Assembly (NCBI GenBank): GCA_016789785.1
Contig: JAEUQE010000084.1
Span: forward strand, 1 to 32,438
Reading direction: 5' to 3'
DNA length: 32,438 nt
Source: Bryobacterales bacterium
Lineage (GTDB): Bacteria; Acidobacteriota; Terriglobia; Bryobacterales; Bryobacteraceae
Part shown: piece after piece, positions 25,108 through 32,438 of the stretch
How positions within the stretch are numbered: position 1 is the first letter of the stretch
Layout of the letters: every line of letters begins with the position of its first letter
Position numbers and translations under genes: made by a program
The notes under the pieces: model-generated
What the model saw: only the letters and a program-made list of their open reading frames with translations
What the model was told of the DNA's origin: nothing
The model's database searches: none

Positions 25108-25284
25108 ATGTCCCGGCTCCTCGCGGCAACGTTTCACAAGTACGCTCTCGTATTATTGCTCTCTGCCTCCGCCGTAGCGCAGGCAATCTTGCCTGCCGCG
25201 TCCCCTTTCAAGGGGACGCCTGTTTCGCGGCTTTCGAAGCTCGCTGCAGGGTGTGATCGATTGTTCACCCATCCAAACATGTGA
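25108..25284 (+). other. 58-codon signal-peptide-like ORF, possible gene remnant
   Basis: ATG at 25108 opens MSRLLAATFHKYALVLLLSA then SAVAQA, which reads as a good signal peptide with an Ala-x-Ala site, and then continues through the two palindromic hairpins to a TGA at 25282. The residues after AVAQA come entirely from the hairpin region, as would follow if a repeat had inserted into, or replaced, the body of a secreted-protein gene. No ribosome site is evident. It could equally be chance in GC-rich intergenic DNA. Confidence 0.25.
25179..25219. repeat. Two adjacent palindromic hairpins (REP-like element)
   Basis: GCAGGCAA (25179-25186) pairs with TTGCCTGC (25189-25196), and two bases on, GCGTCCCCTT (25198-25207) pairs with AAGGGGACGC (25210-25219). 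Both stems are perfect, with 2-base apices. Paired hairpins in an intergenic stretch suggest a dispersed palindromic element, possibly mobilised by a REP-type transposase elsewhere in the genome; copy number cannot be judged from one window. Confidence 0.6.
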
Positions 25285-25339
25285 CCGGACTTCGAAGACG
25301 GGCCATTGAGTAGAGAGTATTTTGGCTATTTGGGCTAAG

Positions 25340-26386
25340 CTAAAACTCGGACAGCTTCACCGGACGTCGCTCGGCGGCAGACCGGTCGGCTGCGAACACC
25401 ACGCGGTGTGACTCAAAGGCCGTTTCAAAGTCGGTGTATGGCATCGGCTCCTTGCGTTCCAGCGCATCCACGAATGCCTGAAATTGCGGCTGATACGGAT
25501 GGTCGCTGACGTCGCCGGAATCCACCACCGGAACGCCCAAGTGACTCCAGCGGTCCTTGCCCATGCCCTGCCAGCCGAGACTCGTGAACTTATCGTCCAG
25601 CACGCTGCCGTCGCTGCCACACAGGTGCATATGGAAATAGTAAGGCTGCAGACAGTCGGTAACAGACGCGACTTTGCCAATCCGGCCGTCCTCAAATCGC
25701 ACGATGGTCACCGAGGTGGTGTTGTACTCGTAGGGCGTAAAGTACTTGCTGGACGACTTCGTCTGGTAACTGGTGACCTCTTCTACCTTGGCTTCGCCGC
25801 GTGCCGACATGTAGTGCAGCAGTAAGTCCAGCGCGTGGCATCCAGCCGTGAGTAAGCTCGATGCGCCGAAATCCTTCTTGATGTTCCATTCGTATTGGCC
25901 ATACCAGGGCCCGATGCCGTGGTAATAGTCGACCTCGGCGTAATACAGATCACCGATCATGCCGCGGCGGATGGCATCGTGGATGGCCATCACCTGCCGC
26001 GAGTACCGCACCTCGAAGCACACGCAAGCCTGAACGCCCGCCTTTCGAATCGCGTCGCGCATGGCGGTTGCGCTCTGCCAGTCGATGGCGATCGGCTTCT
26101 CGATGATGAGGTGCTTCCCGGCCTGCGCCGCGCGGATGGCCTGATCCGGATGCAGCGGGTGAGGTGTGCAGATGTCGATCACGTCGATCTCCGGGTCGCG
26201 GAGCATCGCATCGTAGTCCTGGTATGCGCGCAGAGGCATGCCGAACTGCTGCGAGATCTGCGCGGGGTCGAGTGCCCGGCGCGAACACACCGCGACCACA
26301 TCCGCGCCACGCACCTTCTTGAAAGTCTCAATGTGTGCTCCGGCCACCCAGCCGAGACCGGCGATTCCAATTCGAAGATTGCTCAT
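25340..26386 (-). CDS. Gfo/Idh/MocA-family oxidoreductase
   Basis: 348 residues, cytoplasmic. The Rossmann start [16 protein letters not shown] (5-20) binds NAD(P); the catalytic EKP motif is at 96-98 ([12 protein letters not shown]); the C-terminal half is the GFO/IDH/MocA alpha/beta domain, with [20 protein letters not shown] carrying the conserved His and Asp. Family members oxidise or reduce sugars and inositols; the substrate is not predictable. Start at 26386 because upstream in-frame codons have no Rossmann sequence and the glycine loop begins right after. The start is divergent from the SGNH esterase gene with 58 bases between, suggesting joint control. Confidence 0.93.
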   Translation of the reverse strand: MSNLRIGIAGLGWVAGAHIETFKKVRGADVVAVCSRRALDPAQISQQFGMPLRAYQDYDAMLRDPEIDVIDICTPHPLHPDQAIRAAQAGKHLIIEKPIAIDWQSATAMRDAIRKAGVQACVCFEVRYSRQVMAIHDAIRRGMIGDLYYAEVDYYHGIGPWYGQYEWNIKKDFGASSLLTAGCHALDLLLHYMSARGEAKVEEVTSYQTKSSSKYFTPYEYNTTSVTIVRFEDGRIGKVASVTDCLQPYYFHMHLCGSDGSVLDDKFTSLGWQGMGKDRWSHLGVPVVDSGDVSDHPYQPQFQAFVDALERKEPMPYTDFETAFESHRVVFAADRSAAERRPVKLSEF

Positions 26387-26411
26387 AGTGATTGAGAGTA
26401 TCAGGCTGGCG

Positions 26412-26424
26412 CACACTCTGTGTG
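26412..26424. promoter_or_regulatory. Inverted repeat between divergent oxidoreductase and esterase genes
   Basis: CACAC (26412-26416) and GTGTG (26420-26424) flank TCT. The repeat sits in the middle of the 58-base divergent gap, where it could bind one regulator acting on both genes. The arms are short, so chance is not excluded. Confidence 0.35.
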
Positions 26425-26444
26425 GACGCGATACACTGAGTGCC

Positions 26445-27524
26445 ATGTTTCTCACATGGATCCTGGCCGCGACGGTCTTCGCCCCCATCGCCGCCCAGAC
26501 CGGGCAGACTACGGAGGCCCCGGCCCGGTGGCACAATCTTGCCTCGATGCCGCTCGAAGGCCAAGGGTGGACCGCGACCAAACACCGCTACGACCGTCTG
26601 CCCGCGAAAGCCGAAGGAGTGGTTCGCGCGCCGGTGTGGAGTCTGGCGCAGGACTCGGCGGGCATGAGTTACCGCTTTGTCACGGACGCAGCCACCATCC
26701 GCGCCCGCTGGCGGGTGAGGCGACCCCGCTTGTCGCTTGTGCACATGCCGGCGACAGGAGTAAGTGGCCTCGACTTATATGTAAGAAATGGCGGGAAATG
26801 GCAGTGGATTGGCGTTGGGCGTCCCGATCAGGTCGACAGTGAGCAGACCCTTGTTTCCGGAATTACCCGCCAGAAGCGGGAGTATCTGCTATATCTCCCG
26901 CTGTACAACGGAGTGGAGCAGGTGGAAGTGGGTGTCCCCGAGGGATCGGCGTTTGAGGCTGCCCCCACGGCAGGCAAGAAACCGGTGGTGTTCTACGGCA
27001 CCTCCATCCTGCAAGGCGGGTGCGCGTCGCGGCCGGGAATGGCCTATCCGGCGATTGTCAGCCGCATGCTCGATTGGCCCGCGATCAACCTCGGCTTTTC
27101 GGGAAACGGCAAGACCGAGCCCGAGATGGCCGACTTACTCGCGGAACTTGACCCGGCGGTCTATGTCATGGATAGCTTGCCGAATCTGAGCCCGGATGAG
27201 GCCCGTGACCGCGTGGGCCCATTTGTTGCCAAACTGCGTGCGGCGCATCCGAAGACGCCGATTGTTCTCGTGGAGAACGTGACTTACACCGACTCACACA
27301 CGGTCGACGCCAGGCGGGCGAAGGCGATCGAGGCGAACCGCCATCTCAAGACGCTGTATGAGAAGTTGAAGGCATCAGGCGACACCGCCGTCTATTACAT
27401 CCCGACGCAAAGTCTGTTCGGCGCGGACGGCGAGGACACGGTGGACGGCGTGCATCCGACGGATCTGGGATTCCTGCGCATGGCGCAAGGCATCGCGCCC
27501 GTCCTGCGCCCGCTGCTGAAGTAA
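26445..27524 (+). CDS. Secreted SGNH/GDSL hydrolase with N-terminal GxDLY domain
   Basis: 359 residues with a signal peptide ([18 protein letters not shown]). Residues about 30-170 match the GxDLY-type N-terminal domain of SGNH-type esterases ([16 protein letters not shown], 108-123). The hydrolase domain follows: nucleophile Ser187 in [10 protein letters not shown], oxyanion Gly in [14 protein letters not shown] (217-230), Asn247 in LPNLSP, and Asp334/His337 in [10 protein letters not shown]. The four SGNH blocks are all present, so it is probably active. Members remove acetyl or other acyl groups from polysaccharides; the substrate is unknown. Start at 26445 because it gives the signal peptide; upstream codons overlap the divergent gene. 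Divergent from the oxidoreductase gene and possibly part of the same sugar-use pathway. Confidence 0.93.
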   Translation: MFLTWILAATVFAPIAAQTGQTTEAPARWHNLASMPLEGQGWTATKHRYDRLPAKAEGVVRAPVWSLAQDSAGMSYRFVTDAATIRARWRVRRPRLSLVHMPATGVSGLDLYVRNGGKWQWIGVGRPDQVDSEQTLVSGITRQKREYLLYLPLYNGVEQVEVGVPEGSAFEAAPTAGKKPVVFYGTSILQGGCASRPGMAYPAIVSRMLDWPAINLGFSGNGKTEPEMADLLAELDPAVYVMDSLPNLSPDEARDRVGPFVAKLRAAHPKTPIVLVENVTYTDSHTVDARRAKAIEANRHLKTLYEKLKASGDTAVYYIPTQSLFGADGEDTVDGVHPTDLGFLRMAQGIAPVLRPLLK

Positions 27525-27551
27525 GTCATAGCTCCGATGCGCGCGCCGTGC

Positions 27552-28460
27552 TTACTCCGCCAACTCCTCAATCACACAACCATCCCCATCAATCTGAGTC
27601 CACAGAATCTCCGACGCATGCCCATGCATCGCGAAAATCTGCCGCACCAGATCCGCCACCTGCTCATTGCCACGCTCATACCACACCAGGATCGACGGGC
27701 CCGCACCGGATAGGCAGCAACCTAACAACCCCGGCGCGCGCAACCGCAGAACCTCTTCCAACCCTGGCACGAGCTTCGCGCGATACGGCTGATGCATGCG
27801 ATCCTCAAGCGCGGCGGGAAAGGCGCTAGTGGTTCCCGTGGCCAGCGCCGCAATCAGCAAAGCCGAGCGCTGCACGTTGAACACCGTGTCCTGCTTCGAG
27901 TAGCTTTGCGGCAATACGGCACGCGCCTCCGAAGTTGGCAGGATGAAATCGGGCACAACCACCGCAACTCCGTACCGTTCGGGAACGGCCAGCCGCACCG
28001 CGCGCGTCGTGCCGTGCGAATCGATCGCACTCGCGACAATCGACCCAAGCACACACGCCGCCACATTGTCGGGATGACCTTCGATGCGCGCCGCCTCGTC
28101 CAGAATCCGCAGCGGCTTCCAGCCCAGCCCCAGCAGCAGATCCGCGATCACCACGCCCGCCGTCAGTGCAGCCGCCGACGAGCCCAGGCCCTTGCCCAGC
28201 GGAATCTCGTTGTGAATGTGCAAATCCACCGCAGGCAGATCGTCGCGCTTGTAATCGCGAGCTACCCGCAGAGCCGTCTGCCAGATCAGATTGCTGGAGT
28301 TCGTTGGAATGGAGTCCGCATCGCGTCCAGTGACGCGAATGGTCAACTCAGGTGCGTGGCGAAACGTGCACTCCAGCGGCACATCCAGCGCCAGCCCCAA
28401 CGCGTCGAACCCCGGGCCGAGGTTCGCGCTCGACGCGGGGATGCGGATCTTCCAGCTCAT
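27552..28460 (-). CDS. thrB: Homoserine kinase
   Basis: 302 residues of the GHMP kinase fold, phosphorylating homoserine for threonine synthesis. Seen: the N-terminal IPASSANLGPGFDALG (7-22), the phosphate-binding IPLGKGLGSSAAALT (86-100), RIEGHPDNVA (125-134) and the late CLSGAGPSIL strand. NLGPGFD together with EGHPDN is characteristic of ThrB among GHMP kinases. The start ATG at 28460 is used because the IPASSANLG segment follows at once; upstream in-frame codons to 28520 overlap the preceding gene's end. It lies 14 bases behind the second Gfo/Idh/MocA oxidoreductase on the same strand, so it is probably co-transcribed with it. No thrA or thrC is in the window. Confidence 0.93.
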   Translation of the reverse strand: MSWKIRIPASSANLGPGFDALGLALDVPLECTFRHAPELTIRVTGRDADSIPTNSSNLIWQTALRVARDYKRDDLPAVDLHIHNEIPLGKGLGSSAAALTAGVVIADLLLGLGWKPLRILDEAARIEGHPDNVAACVLGSIVASAIDSHGTTRAVRLAVPERYGVAVVVPDFILPTSEARAVLPQSYSKQDTVFNVQRSALLIAALATGTTSAFPAALEDRMHQPYRAKLVPGLEEVLRLRAPGLLGCCLSGAGPSILVWYERGNEQVADLVRQIFAMHGHASEILWTQIDGDGCVIEELAE

Positions 28461-28474
28461 CGGGGATTGTTGGG

Positions 28475-29500
28475 TCAGAGGACCTCGTCCTCCAACACAA
28501 CCTTGCGCCCTTCGCGGCACGACTTGTAGATCGACACCACCACTTCAAGTGCGCGGTATCCATCCTCGCCGCTGGTCACCGGCTTGCGCTTGTTGCGAAT
28601 TGCATCGGCGAAATCGCTGAACTGCCGTTCGAACGACGTCAGCCCGATGGCCATCGGATCGGATGAGCCGGATTGCACCGCGGTGGAGACGGGCGCGGGT
28701 TCACCACTATCGTTCTCCACATCCCAACTGACGAGCTTGTCGCCCGCAATAATCGCGGTTCCCTTCGTGCCATGGATCTCGATGCGTTCCGGATAGCCCG
28801 GCCAGAATGCCGTGGATGCCTGAATGACGCCCGTCGCGCCGTTGGCAAAGCGCAGCACCGCGTTCACCACATCTTCCGATTCGATCGAGTGCAGCGCGCC
28901 GAGTTGCCAGTAGCCGAACAACTCCTTCACGCGGCCAATGAGAAACAGCAGCATGTCCACTTGGTGAACGGCCTGATTGATCAAGGCGCCGCCACCCTCG
29001 GTGGCCCAACTTCCCTTAATCGGCCGCGAGTAGTATTCCGTGCTGCGATACCACTTCACGTAAGCGTCGGCTTGCAGAATCGTGCCAAGACGGCCCGCTG
29101 GAATGGCGCGCGAAAGAAACTGAATGGAATCATCGAAGCGCTTCTGCGAAACGACGTTGAGCATCACGCCAGCCCTGCGGCAATAGCGCACCATGCCCAT
29201 GGCCGTCTGCAGATCGGTGGCGATGGGCTTCTGCACCTGCACATGCTTGCCCGCATCGGCGGCGACCTTCAGCGGCTGAAGGCGGAAGTCCGGAAACGTG
29301 CAAACGTCAATGAAGTCGACATCCGGGTGACGGCACACTTCCTGATAGGAGCGCACGTACTGCGCGCCGCATTGCTGTGCGAACTCGCGGCCCCGCTCCT
29401 CGCGATTATCCGTCACTACGACAATGTCGAAACCGATGTTCTTGTAGGCCTGCGCGTGTTTGTCGGCGATTGCGCCGCAACCGATTAATCCAACTCGCAA
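28475..29500 (-). CDS. Gfo/Idh/MocA-family oxidoreductase with TTG start
   Basis: 341 residues. The NAD(P)-binding start RVGLIGCGAIADKH (2-15) follows immediately after the chosen start. The catalytic Lys lies in QKP (90-92) instead of the usual EKP; the His motif GGGALINQAVHQVDMLLFLIG and the domain end are intact. No ATG, GTG or CTG fits the N-terminus, but TTG at 29500 has AGGAG at 29507-29511 six bases upstream, a strong site. The upstream ATG at 29560 would add an unneeded leader. The enzyme acts on an unknown sugar or polyol; the gene is followed 14 bases later by thrB. Confidence 0.92.
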   Translation of the reverse strand: MRVGLIGCGAIADKHAQAYKNIGFDIVVVTDNREERGREFAQQCGAQYVRSYQEVCRHPDVDFIDVCTFPDFRLQPLKVAADAGKHVQVQKPIATDLQTAMGMVRYCRRAGVMLNVVSQKRFDDSIQFLSRAIPAGRLGTILQADAYVKWYRSTEYYSRPIKGSWATEGGGALINQAVHQVDMLLFLIGRVKELFGYWQLGALHSIESEDVVNAVLRFANGATGVIQASTAFWPGYPERIEIHGTKGTAIIAGDKLVSWDVENDSGEPAPVSTAVQSGSSDPMAIGLTSFERQFSDFADAIRNKRKPVTSGEDGYRALEVVVSIYKSCREGRKVVLEDEVL

Positions 29501-29506
29501 TGGGTT

Positions 29507-29511
29507 CTCCT
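29507..29511 (-). promoter_or_regulatory. Ribosome binding site fixing a TTG start
   Basis: On the minus strand this reads AGGAG, six bases before TTG at 29500. It decides the start of the second oxidoreductase, whose Rossmann motif begins with the next codon. Confidence 0.8.
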
Positions 29512-29585
29512 GTGATGTTCGGGCGTTCCTTTTCAGGATAAGACATGAGGGCGCACCCACGCCTGCGCGCCCTTCTCCGTTTGCG

Positions 29586-31517
29586 TCAGTCGTCGTCGTG
29601 CTGCGATGCGAGCTTCGTGATCACGCCCATGTCTTCCAGCGTCGTCACGTCGCCCGACACCGTGTGGCTGGTCACGATCTCACGCAACAGCCGCCGCATG
29701 ATCTTGCCACTGCGCGTCTTCGGCAGCGACTCGGCAAAGCGAATCTCTTCGGGACGCGCGAACGCGCCGATCTCATGCGCCACCCAATTGCGCAACTCCT
29801 TGCCGAGCGCATCATGATCAAAGTCGCCCTTCTTCAGCGTCACGAAGCAACACACGGCCTGTCCCGTGATCTCATGCGGCTTGCCCACCACAGCGGCTTC
29901 CGCAACCGCATGATGACGCACCAGTGCCGACTCCACTTCCATGGTGCTCAGCCGGTGTCCGCTCACATTCATGACATCATCCACGCGGCCCAGAATCCAG
30001 TAGTAACCATCCGAGTCCCGGCGGGCGGCGTCTCCGGTGAAATACACGCCTTCCAGCCTGCCCCAATACTGATCCTTGTAGCGGCCGGGATCCCCCCAGA
30101 TCGTGCGCAGCATGCTTGGCCACGGACGTTGCAGGATGAGGAAGCCTTCCTTGTTATCGCCAACCGGATTGCCTTCCAAATCGACAATCTCGGGCAGAAT
30201 GCCCGGCATCGGCAGTGTGCCCGACCCCGGCTTCTGCGGCACCGCTCCCGGCATTGGCGCAATGAGAATCGCGCCAGTTTCCGTTTGCCACCATGTGTCG
30301 ACGATCGGGCAGCGCCCTTTGCCGATCACGCGGTGATACCATTCCCACGCAGCGGGATTGATGGGCTCGCCGACGCTGCCGAGCAGACGCAGGCTCGAGA
30401 GATCGTGCATGTTGGGCCATTGTTCGCCTTGCCGCAACAGGGCGCGGATGGCGGTCGGCGACGTGTAGAAGATGTTCACTTTGTACTTCTCCACGATGCG
30501 CCAGAAACGGTCGAATGCCGGGAAGTCGGGAGCGCCTTCGTACATCACCGTGGTCGCGCCCGCCGACAGCGGACCATAGACGATATAGCTGTGCCCCGTC
30601 ACCCAGCCGATATCCGCGGTGCACCAATAGGTGTCTTCTTCCTTCAGATCGAACACCCACTTCATCGTCATGGTCGCTTGCAGCAGATACCCGGCGGTGG
30701 TGTGCAGAATGCCCTTCGGCTTGCCCGTGGTTCCCGACGTGTAGAGCACATAGAGCGGATGCTCGCTGTCGAGCGGTGTGGCCGGGCAGTCCTCGCTCGC
30801 GTTCGCATCCAGATCGTGCCACCAGGAATCGCGGCCATCCTGCATGGTCACCTTGCCGCCCGTGCGCTTGTAGACAATGCAATCGCGAACCGTTGGGCAC
30901 TCCTGCAGTGCTTCATCCACTGCGTCCTTCAGGCGGATCTCTTTGCCACGGCGCCATCCGCCATCCGCGGTGATGACGAGTTGCGCCTCCAGATCCTGAA
31001 TGCGCGCCTTCAGCGCTTCGGCCGAAAATCCACCGAACACCACGCTGTGTGTGATGCCGAGCCGCGCGCAGGCAAGCAGCGCGATCGGCAACTCCGGCAC
31101 CATCGGCATGTAGACAATCGCCCGGTCGCCCGCCTTGTAGCCGCGTTCCTTGAGCACGCTGGCGAAGCGGCATACCAGGCGATGCAGTTCCTGGTAGGTG
31201 ATCATGCGCTGATCGCCCGGTTCGCCTTCCCACAGAATCGCCACCTTGTTCTTGCGCGGTGTGGAAAGGTGGCGGTCAATGCAGTTGTAACTGACATTCG
31301 TCTTTCCGCCCGTGAACCACTTCACGAAAGGCGGATTCCATTCGAAGACGTGTTCGAACTTCTCGAACCAGAACAGTTCCTTTTCGGCGAGTTCACCCCA
31401 GAACTCTTCCGGATGCTCTTTGGCGCGTTCACAAAGCGCGCGGTAGGCATCCATGCTGGGGACGTGAGCTTTGGCCGAAAACTCAGGACTGGGAGGATAG
31501 ACGTTGGTGTCGCTCAT
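29586..31517 (-). CDS. acs: Acetyl-CoA synthetase (AMP-forming)
   Basis: 643 residues, full length. It activates acetate to acetyl-CoA through an acetyl-adenylate. Seen: the A3 motif [11 protein letters not shown] (259-269), the A5 motif DTWWQTETG (407-415, where Trp410 lines the small acyl pocket and argues for acetate over longer acids), YFTGD (492-496), [14 protein letters not shown] (510-523) and the C-terminal [11 protein letters not shown] (599-609) with Lys605, the residue regulated by acetylation in this family. The gene is on the minus strand 48 bases behind the cupin gene and may share its transcript. No regulatory site was identified with confidence. Confidence 0.97.
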   Translation of the reverse strand: MSDTNVYPPSPEFSAKAHVPSMDAYRALCERAKEHPEEFWGELAEKELFWFEKFEHVFEWNPPFVKWFTGGKTNVSYNCIDRHLSTPRKNKVAILWEGEPGDQRMITYQELHRLVCRFASVLKERGYKAGDRAIVYMPMVPELPIALLACARLGITHSVVFGGFSAEALKARIQDLEAQLVITADGGWRRGKEIRLKDAVDEALQECPTVRDCIVYKRTGGKVTMQDGRDSWWHDLDANASEDCPATPLDSEHPLYVLYTSGTTGKPKGILHTTAGYLLQATMTMKWVFDLKEEDTYWCTADIGWVTGHSYIVYGPLSAGATTVMYEGAPDFPAFDRFWRIVEKYKVNIFYTSPTAIRALLRQGEQWPNMHDLSSLRLLGSVGEPINPAAWEWYHRVIGKGRCPIVDTWWQTETGAILIAPMPGAVPQKPGSGTLPMPGILPEIVDLEGNPVGDNKEGFLILQRPWPSMLRTIWGDPGRYKDQYWGRLEGVYFTGDAARRDSDGYYWILGRVDDVMNVSGHRLSTMEVESALVRHHAVAEAAVVGKPHEITGQAVCCFVTLKKGDFDHDALGKELRNWVAHEIGAFARPEEIRFAESLPKTRSGKIMRRLLREIVTSHTVSGDVTTLEDMGVITKLASQHDDD

Positions 31518-31565
31518 AACGGCAAAACTGCGATTGTACCAGCAATCGGTGGGAGGCCATGCTCT

Positions 31566-31943
31566 TCACGCAAGATGCGCCGGCTTCTCCACCGTGCGAT
31601 CGGACACCACATTGCCCGTGTTCAATGTCGACGCCGGTTCAAACAACAGCACCTCTACCTCTTGATTGGCAACGGGACGGTGCTCCATGCCCCTCGGGAT
31701 GATGACGAACTCGCCCTGATCGAGATGCATGGCCCGCTCCTCGCCGTCCTCGCGGTAGTCCATGCGGAATTCTCCCCGAATGACGAGGAACATCTCGTCT
31801 TCGTGGTCATGATGGTGCCACACGAACTCGCCCTGAAACTTCACCAGCTTCACGTGCTGGCCATTGAGTTCACCGGCGATGCGCGGACTCCACTGCTCGT
31901 CGAAGCTGCGAAACGCATCAGCGAGATTCACTTTGCGAAGCAT
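31566..31943 (-). CDS. Small single-domain cupin
   Basis: 125 residues, one cupin barrel. Motif 1 is HHHDHEDEMFLVIRGEF (43-59) with His43-His45-His47 and Glu50 as metal-ligand candidates; motif 2 is GEFVIIPRGMEH (77-88) with the PxG-xx-H pattern and His88. The start at 31943 is chosen because the next in-frame ATG upstream (31964) would only add a seven-residue leader. Small cupins of this type bind metal and are often annotated as mannose-6-phosphate isomerase-like, without proof of activity. It precedes acs on the same strand; a functional link is not obvious. Confidence 0.85.
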   Translation of the reverse strand: MLRKVNLADAFRSFDEQWSPRIAGELNGQHVKLVKFQGEFVWHHHDHEDEMFLVIRGEFRMDYREDGEERAMHLDQGEFVIIPRGMEHRPVANQEVEVLLFEPASTLNTGNVVSDRTVEKPAHLA

Positions 31944-32067
31944 GCGTTCAGCATCGCAAATCACAAGCAGGAACGCGCGCCTCCCAACCGGGACGAACTA
32001 TGGCCTGGTCTTCGTCAATCGAAATTCCCTCCCAGGCGGCACCCGGTTCCACCCGGCCCGTTTCCGC

Positions 32068-32096
32068 TTGGCCTCGGTTCGTTTATTACGGATATT
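32068..32096 (+). promoter_or_regulatory. Candidate sigma-70-type promoter of the antitoxin-like gene
   Basis: TTGGCC (32068-32073) and GATATT (32091-32096) are 17 bases apart, four of six matches each to the consensus -35 and -10 elements. They lie about 33 bases before the chosen start. Weak, but well placed. Confidence 0.35.
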
Positions 32097-32100
32097 CCGT
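32088..32100. promoter_or_regulatory. Inverted repeat overlapping the -10 region (candidate operator)
   Basis: ACGGA (32088-32092) and TCCGT (32096-32100) flank TAT and cover the candidate -10 element. Antitoxin-type DNA-binding proteins often repress their own promoter at such short palindromes. Confidence 0.4.
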
Positions 32101-32128
32101 CCATGCGATACTCATGGAAGAGGTCCTC

Positions 32129-32438
32129 ATGCCCGCAGCCAACTCGAGTGTCCATACCGACCCGGGTCAACTCCGCGTTCTGCGCCGGCTTGTTCAGCGC
32201 GGTTCCGCCAAAGTTGTGACCAAGAATGGCGAGTCAGTCGAACTCCCATCCAGGGTGCGAACGCTGATCGTTGAGATCGCGCGCAACATGGAGGCGGGCA
32301 AGTCTGTTTCAGTCGTCGCCGGGAACCATGAACTCACCACCCAGCGGGCGGCGAACATCCTCGGCGTTTCGCGACCGTTCTTCGTACGGCTTCTCGAAGA
32401 AAAAAAGCTGCCCTTCCACAGGGTAGGTTCGCATCGCA
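32129..32438 (+). CDS. Excisionase-like HTH protein, probable type II antitoxin (truncated by window edge)
   Basis: The first 103 residues are in the window. The motif ELTTQRAANILGVSRPFF followed by VRLLEEKKLPFHRVGSHR is the excisionase-type winged helix; with the preceding SVEL-P and L-x-V-E-I-A-R-x-M-E-x-G-K-S-V-S-V-V pattern it matches a common antitoxin group usually paired with a PIN-domain ribonuclease encoded immediately downstream (outside the window). The chosen start 32129 has GAAGAGG five bases upstream; ATG at 32114 is an in-frame alternative. An inverted repeat lies in its promoter region. The toxin partner is inferred, not seen. Confidence 0.75.
   Translation, partial: MPAANSSVHTDPGQLRVLRRLVQRGSAKVVTKNGESVELPSRVRTLIVEIARNMEAGKSVSVVAGNHELTTQRAANILGVSRPFFVRLLEEKKLPFHRVGSHR

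Larger units (their letters stand above)
25011..25339. other. Gene-poor stretch: terminator, palindromic repeats, small ORF
   Basis: The only stretch over 300 bases without a secure gene. It holds the receptor terminator, a 10-base tandem duplication, two adjacent hairpins resembling interspersed palindromic elements, and a 58-codon ORF that starts like a secreted protein. It separates the receptor gene from the convergent oxidoreductase gene. Nothing else was recognised. Confidence 0.7.

Noticed and set aside
29460..32219. Very long open frame (919 codons) on the plus strand opposite acs and the cupin gene
   Set aside because: It runs antisense to two genes with clear family motifs and has a His/Arg/Ala-rich composition without domains; GC-rich third positions keep the opposite frame open.
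1..32438. tRNA, rRNA, CRISPR array or transposase
   Set aside because: None found on either strand by reading; the only mobile-type signals are the short palindromic repeats near 25.1-25.2 kb.

Overview
The window looks like chromosomal DNA of a soil-type Acidobacteriota, most likely the Solibacter/Bryobacter group. This rests on gene content, not on a search. It is GC-rich and dense with families that are expanded there: a winged-helix/TolB-propeller membrane regulator, an Oar-like TonB receptor with an N-terminal CnaB-like domain, a MacB/FtsX-type permease without its own ATPase, an FEPNxGQ/SBBP-type secreted protein, a very long BACON-repeat secreted protein, and an exosortase/EpsI pair. 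No rRNA, tRNA, CRISPR array, phage or intact insertion sequence was seen.

Layout. 1-336 is the 5' part of a secreted SBBP-type protein (minus strand), divergent from a one-component membrane regulator (472-2631). At 2820-6282 lies a compact four-gene cluster for exported redox proteins: a c-type cytochrome fused to a degenerate ComEA-like helix-hairpin-helix region, a YVTN beta-propeller lipoprotein, a di-heme CCP/MauG-family protein, and a cupredoxin lipoprotein overlapping it by 4 bases. This is my best candidate for an under-described system. A 1743-residue modular secreted protein follows (6385-11616). Next come a Tat-exported sugar isomerase-like protein (minus), acylphosphatase and adenine phosphoribosyltransferase (plus), then an ABC-type permease and a TPR protein (minus).

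The TPR gene diverges from the exosortase gene (17971) and epsI (18945). After a CnaB-domain secreted protein (minus) comes a 1164-residue TonB-dependent receptor (21516-25010) with a strong terminator. The only gene-poor stretch over 300 bases (25011-25339) holds that terminator, palindromic repeats and a short signal-peptide-like ORF. The rest is metabolic: a Gfo/Idh/MocA oxidoreductase divergent from a GxDLY/SGNH esterase, homoserine kinase behind a second oxidoreductase that starts with TTG, acetyl-CoA synthetase behind a small cupin, and at the right edge the start of an excisionase-like antitoxin gene with a candidate promoter/operator.

Taken together, the window encodes much cell-envelope and secreted material (sorting, adhesion, nutrient uptake, periplasmic electron transfer) between housekeeping genes. 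Functions are assigned from recognised motifs and remembered family features; no database search was possible.
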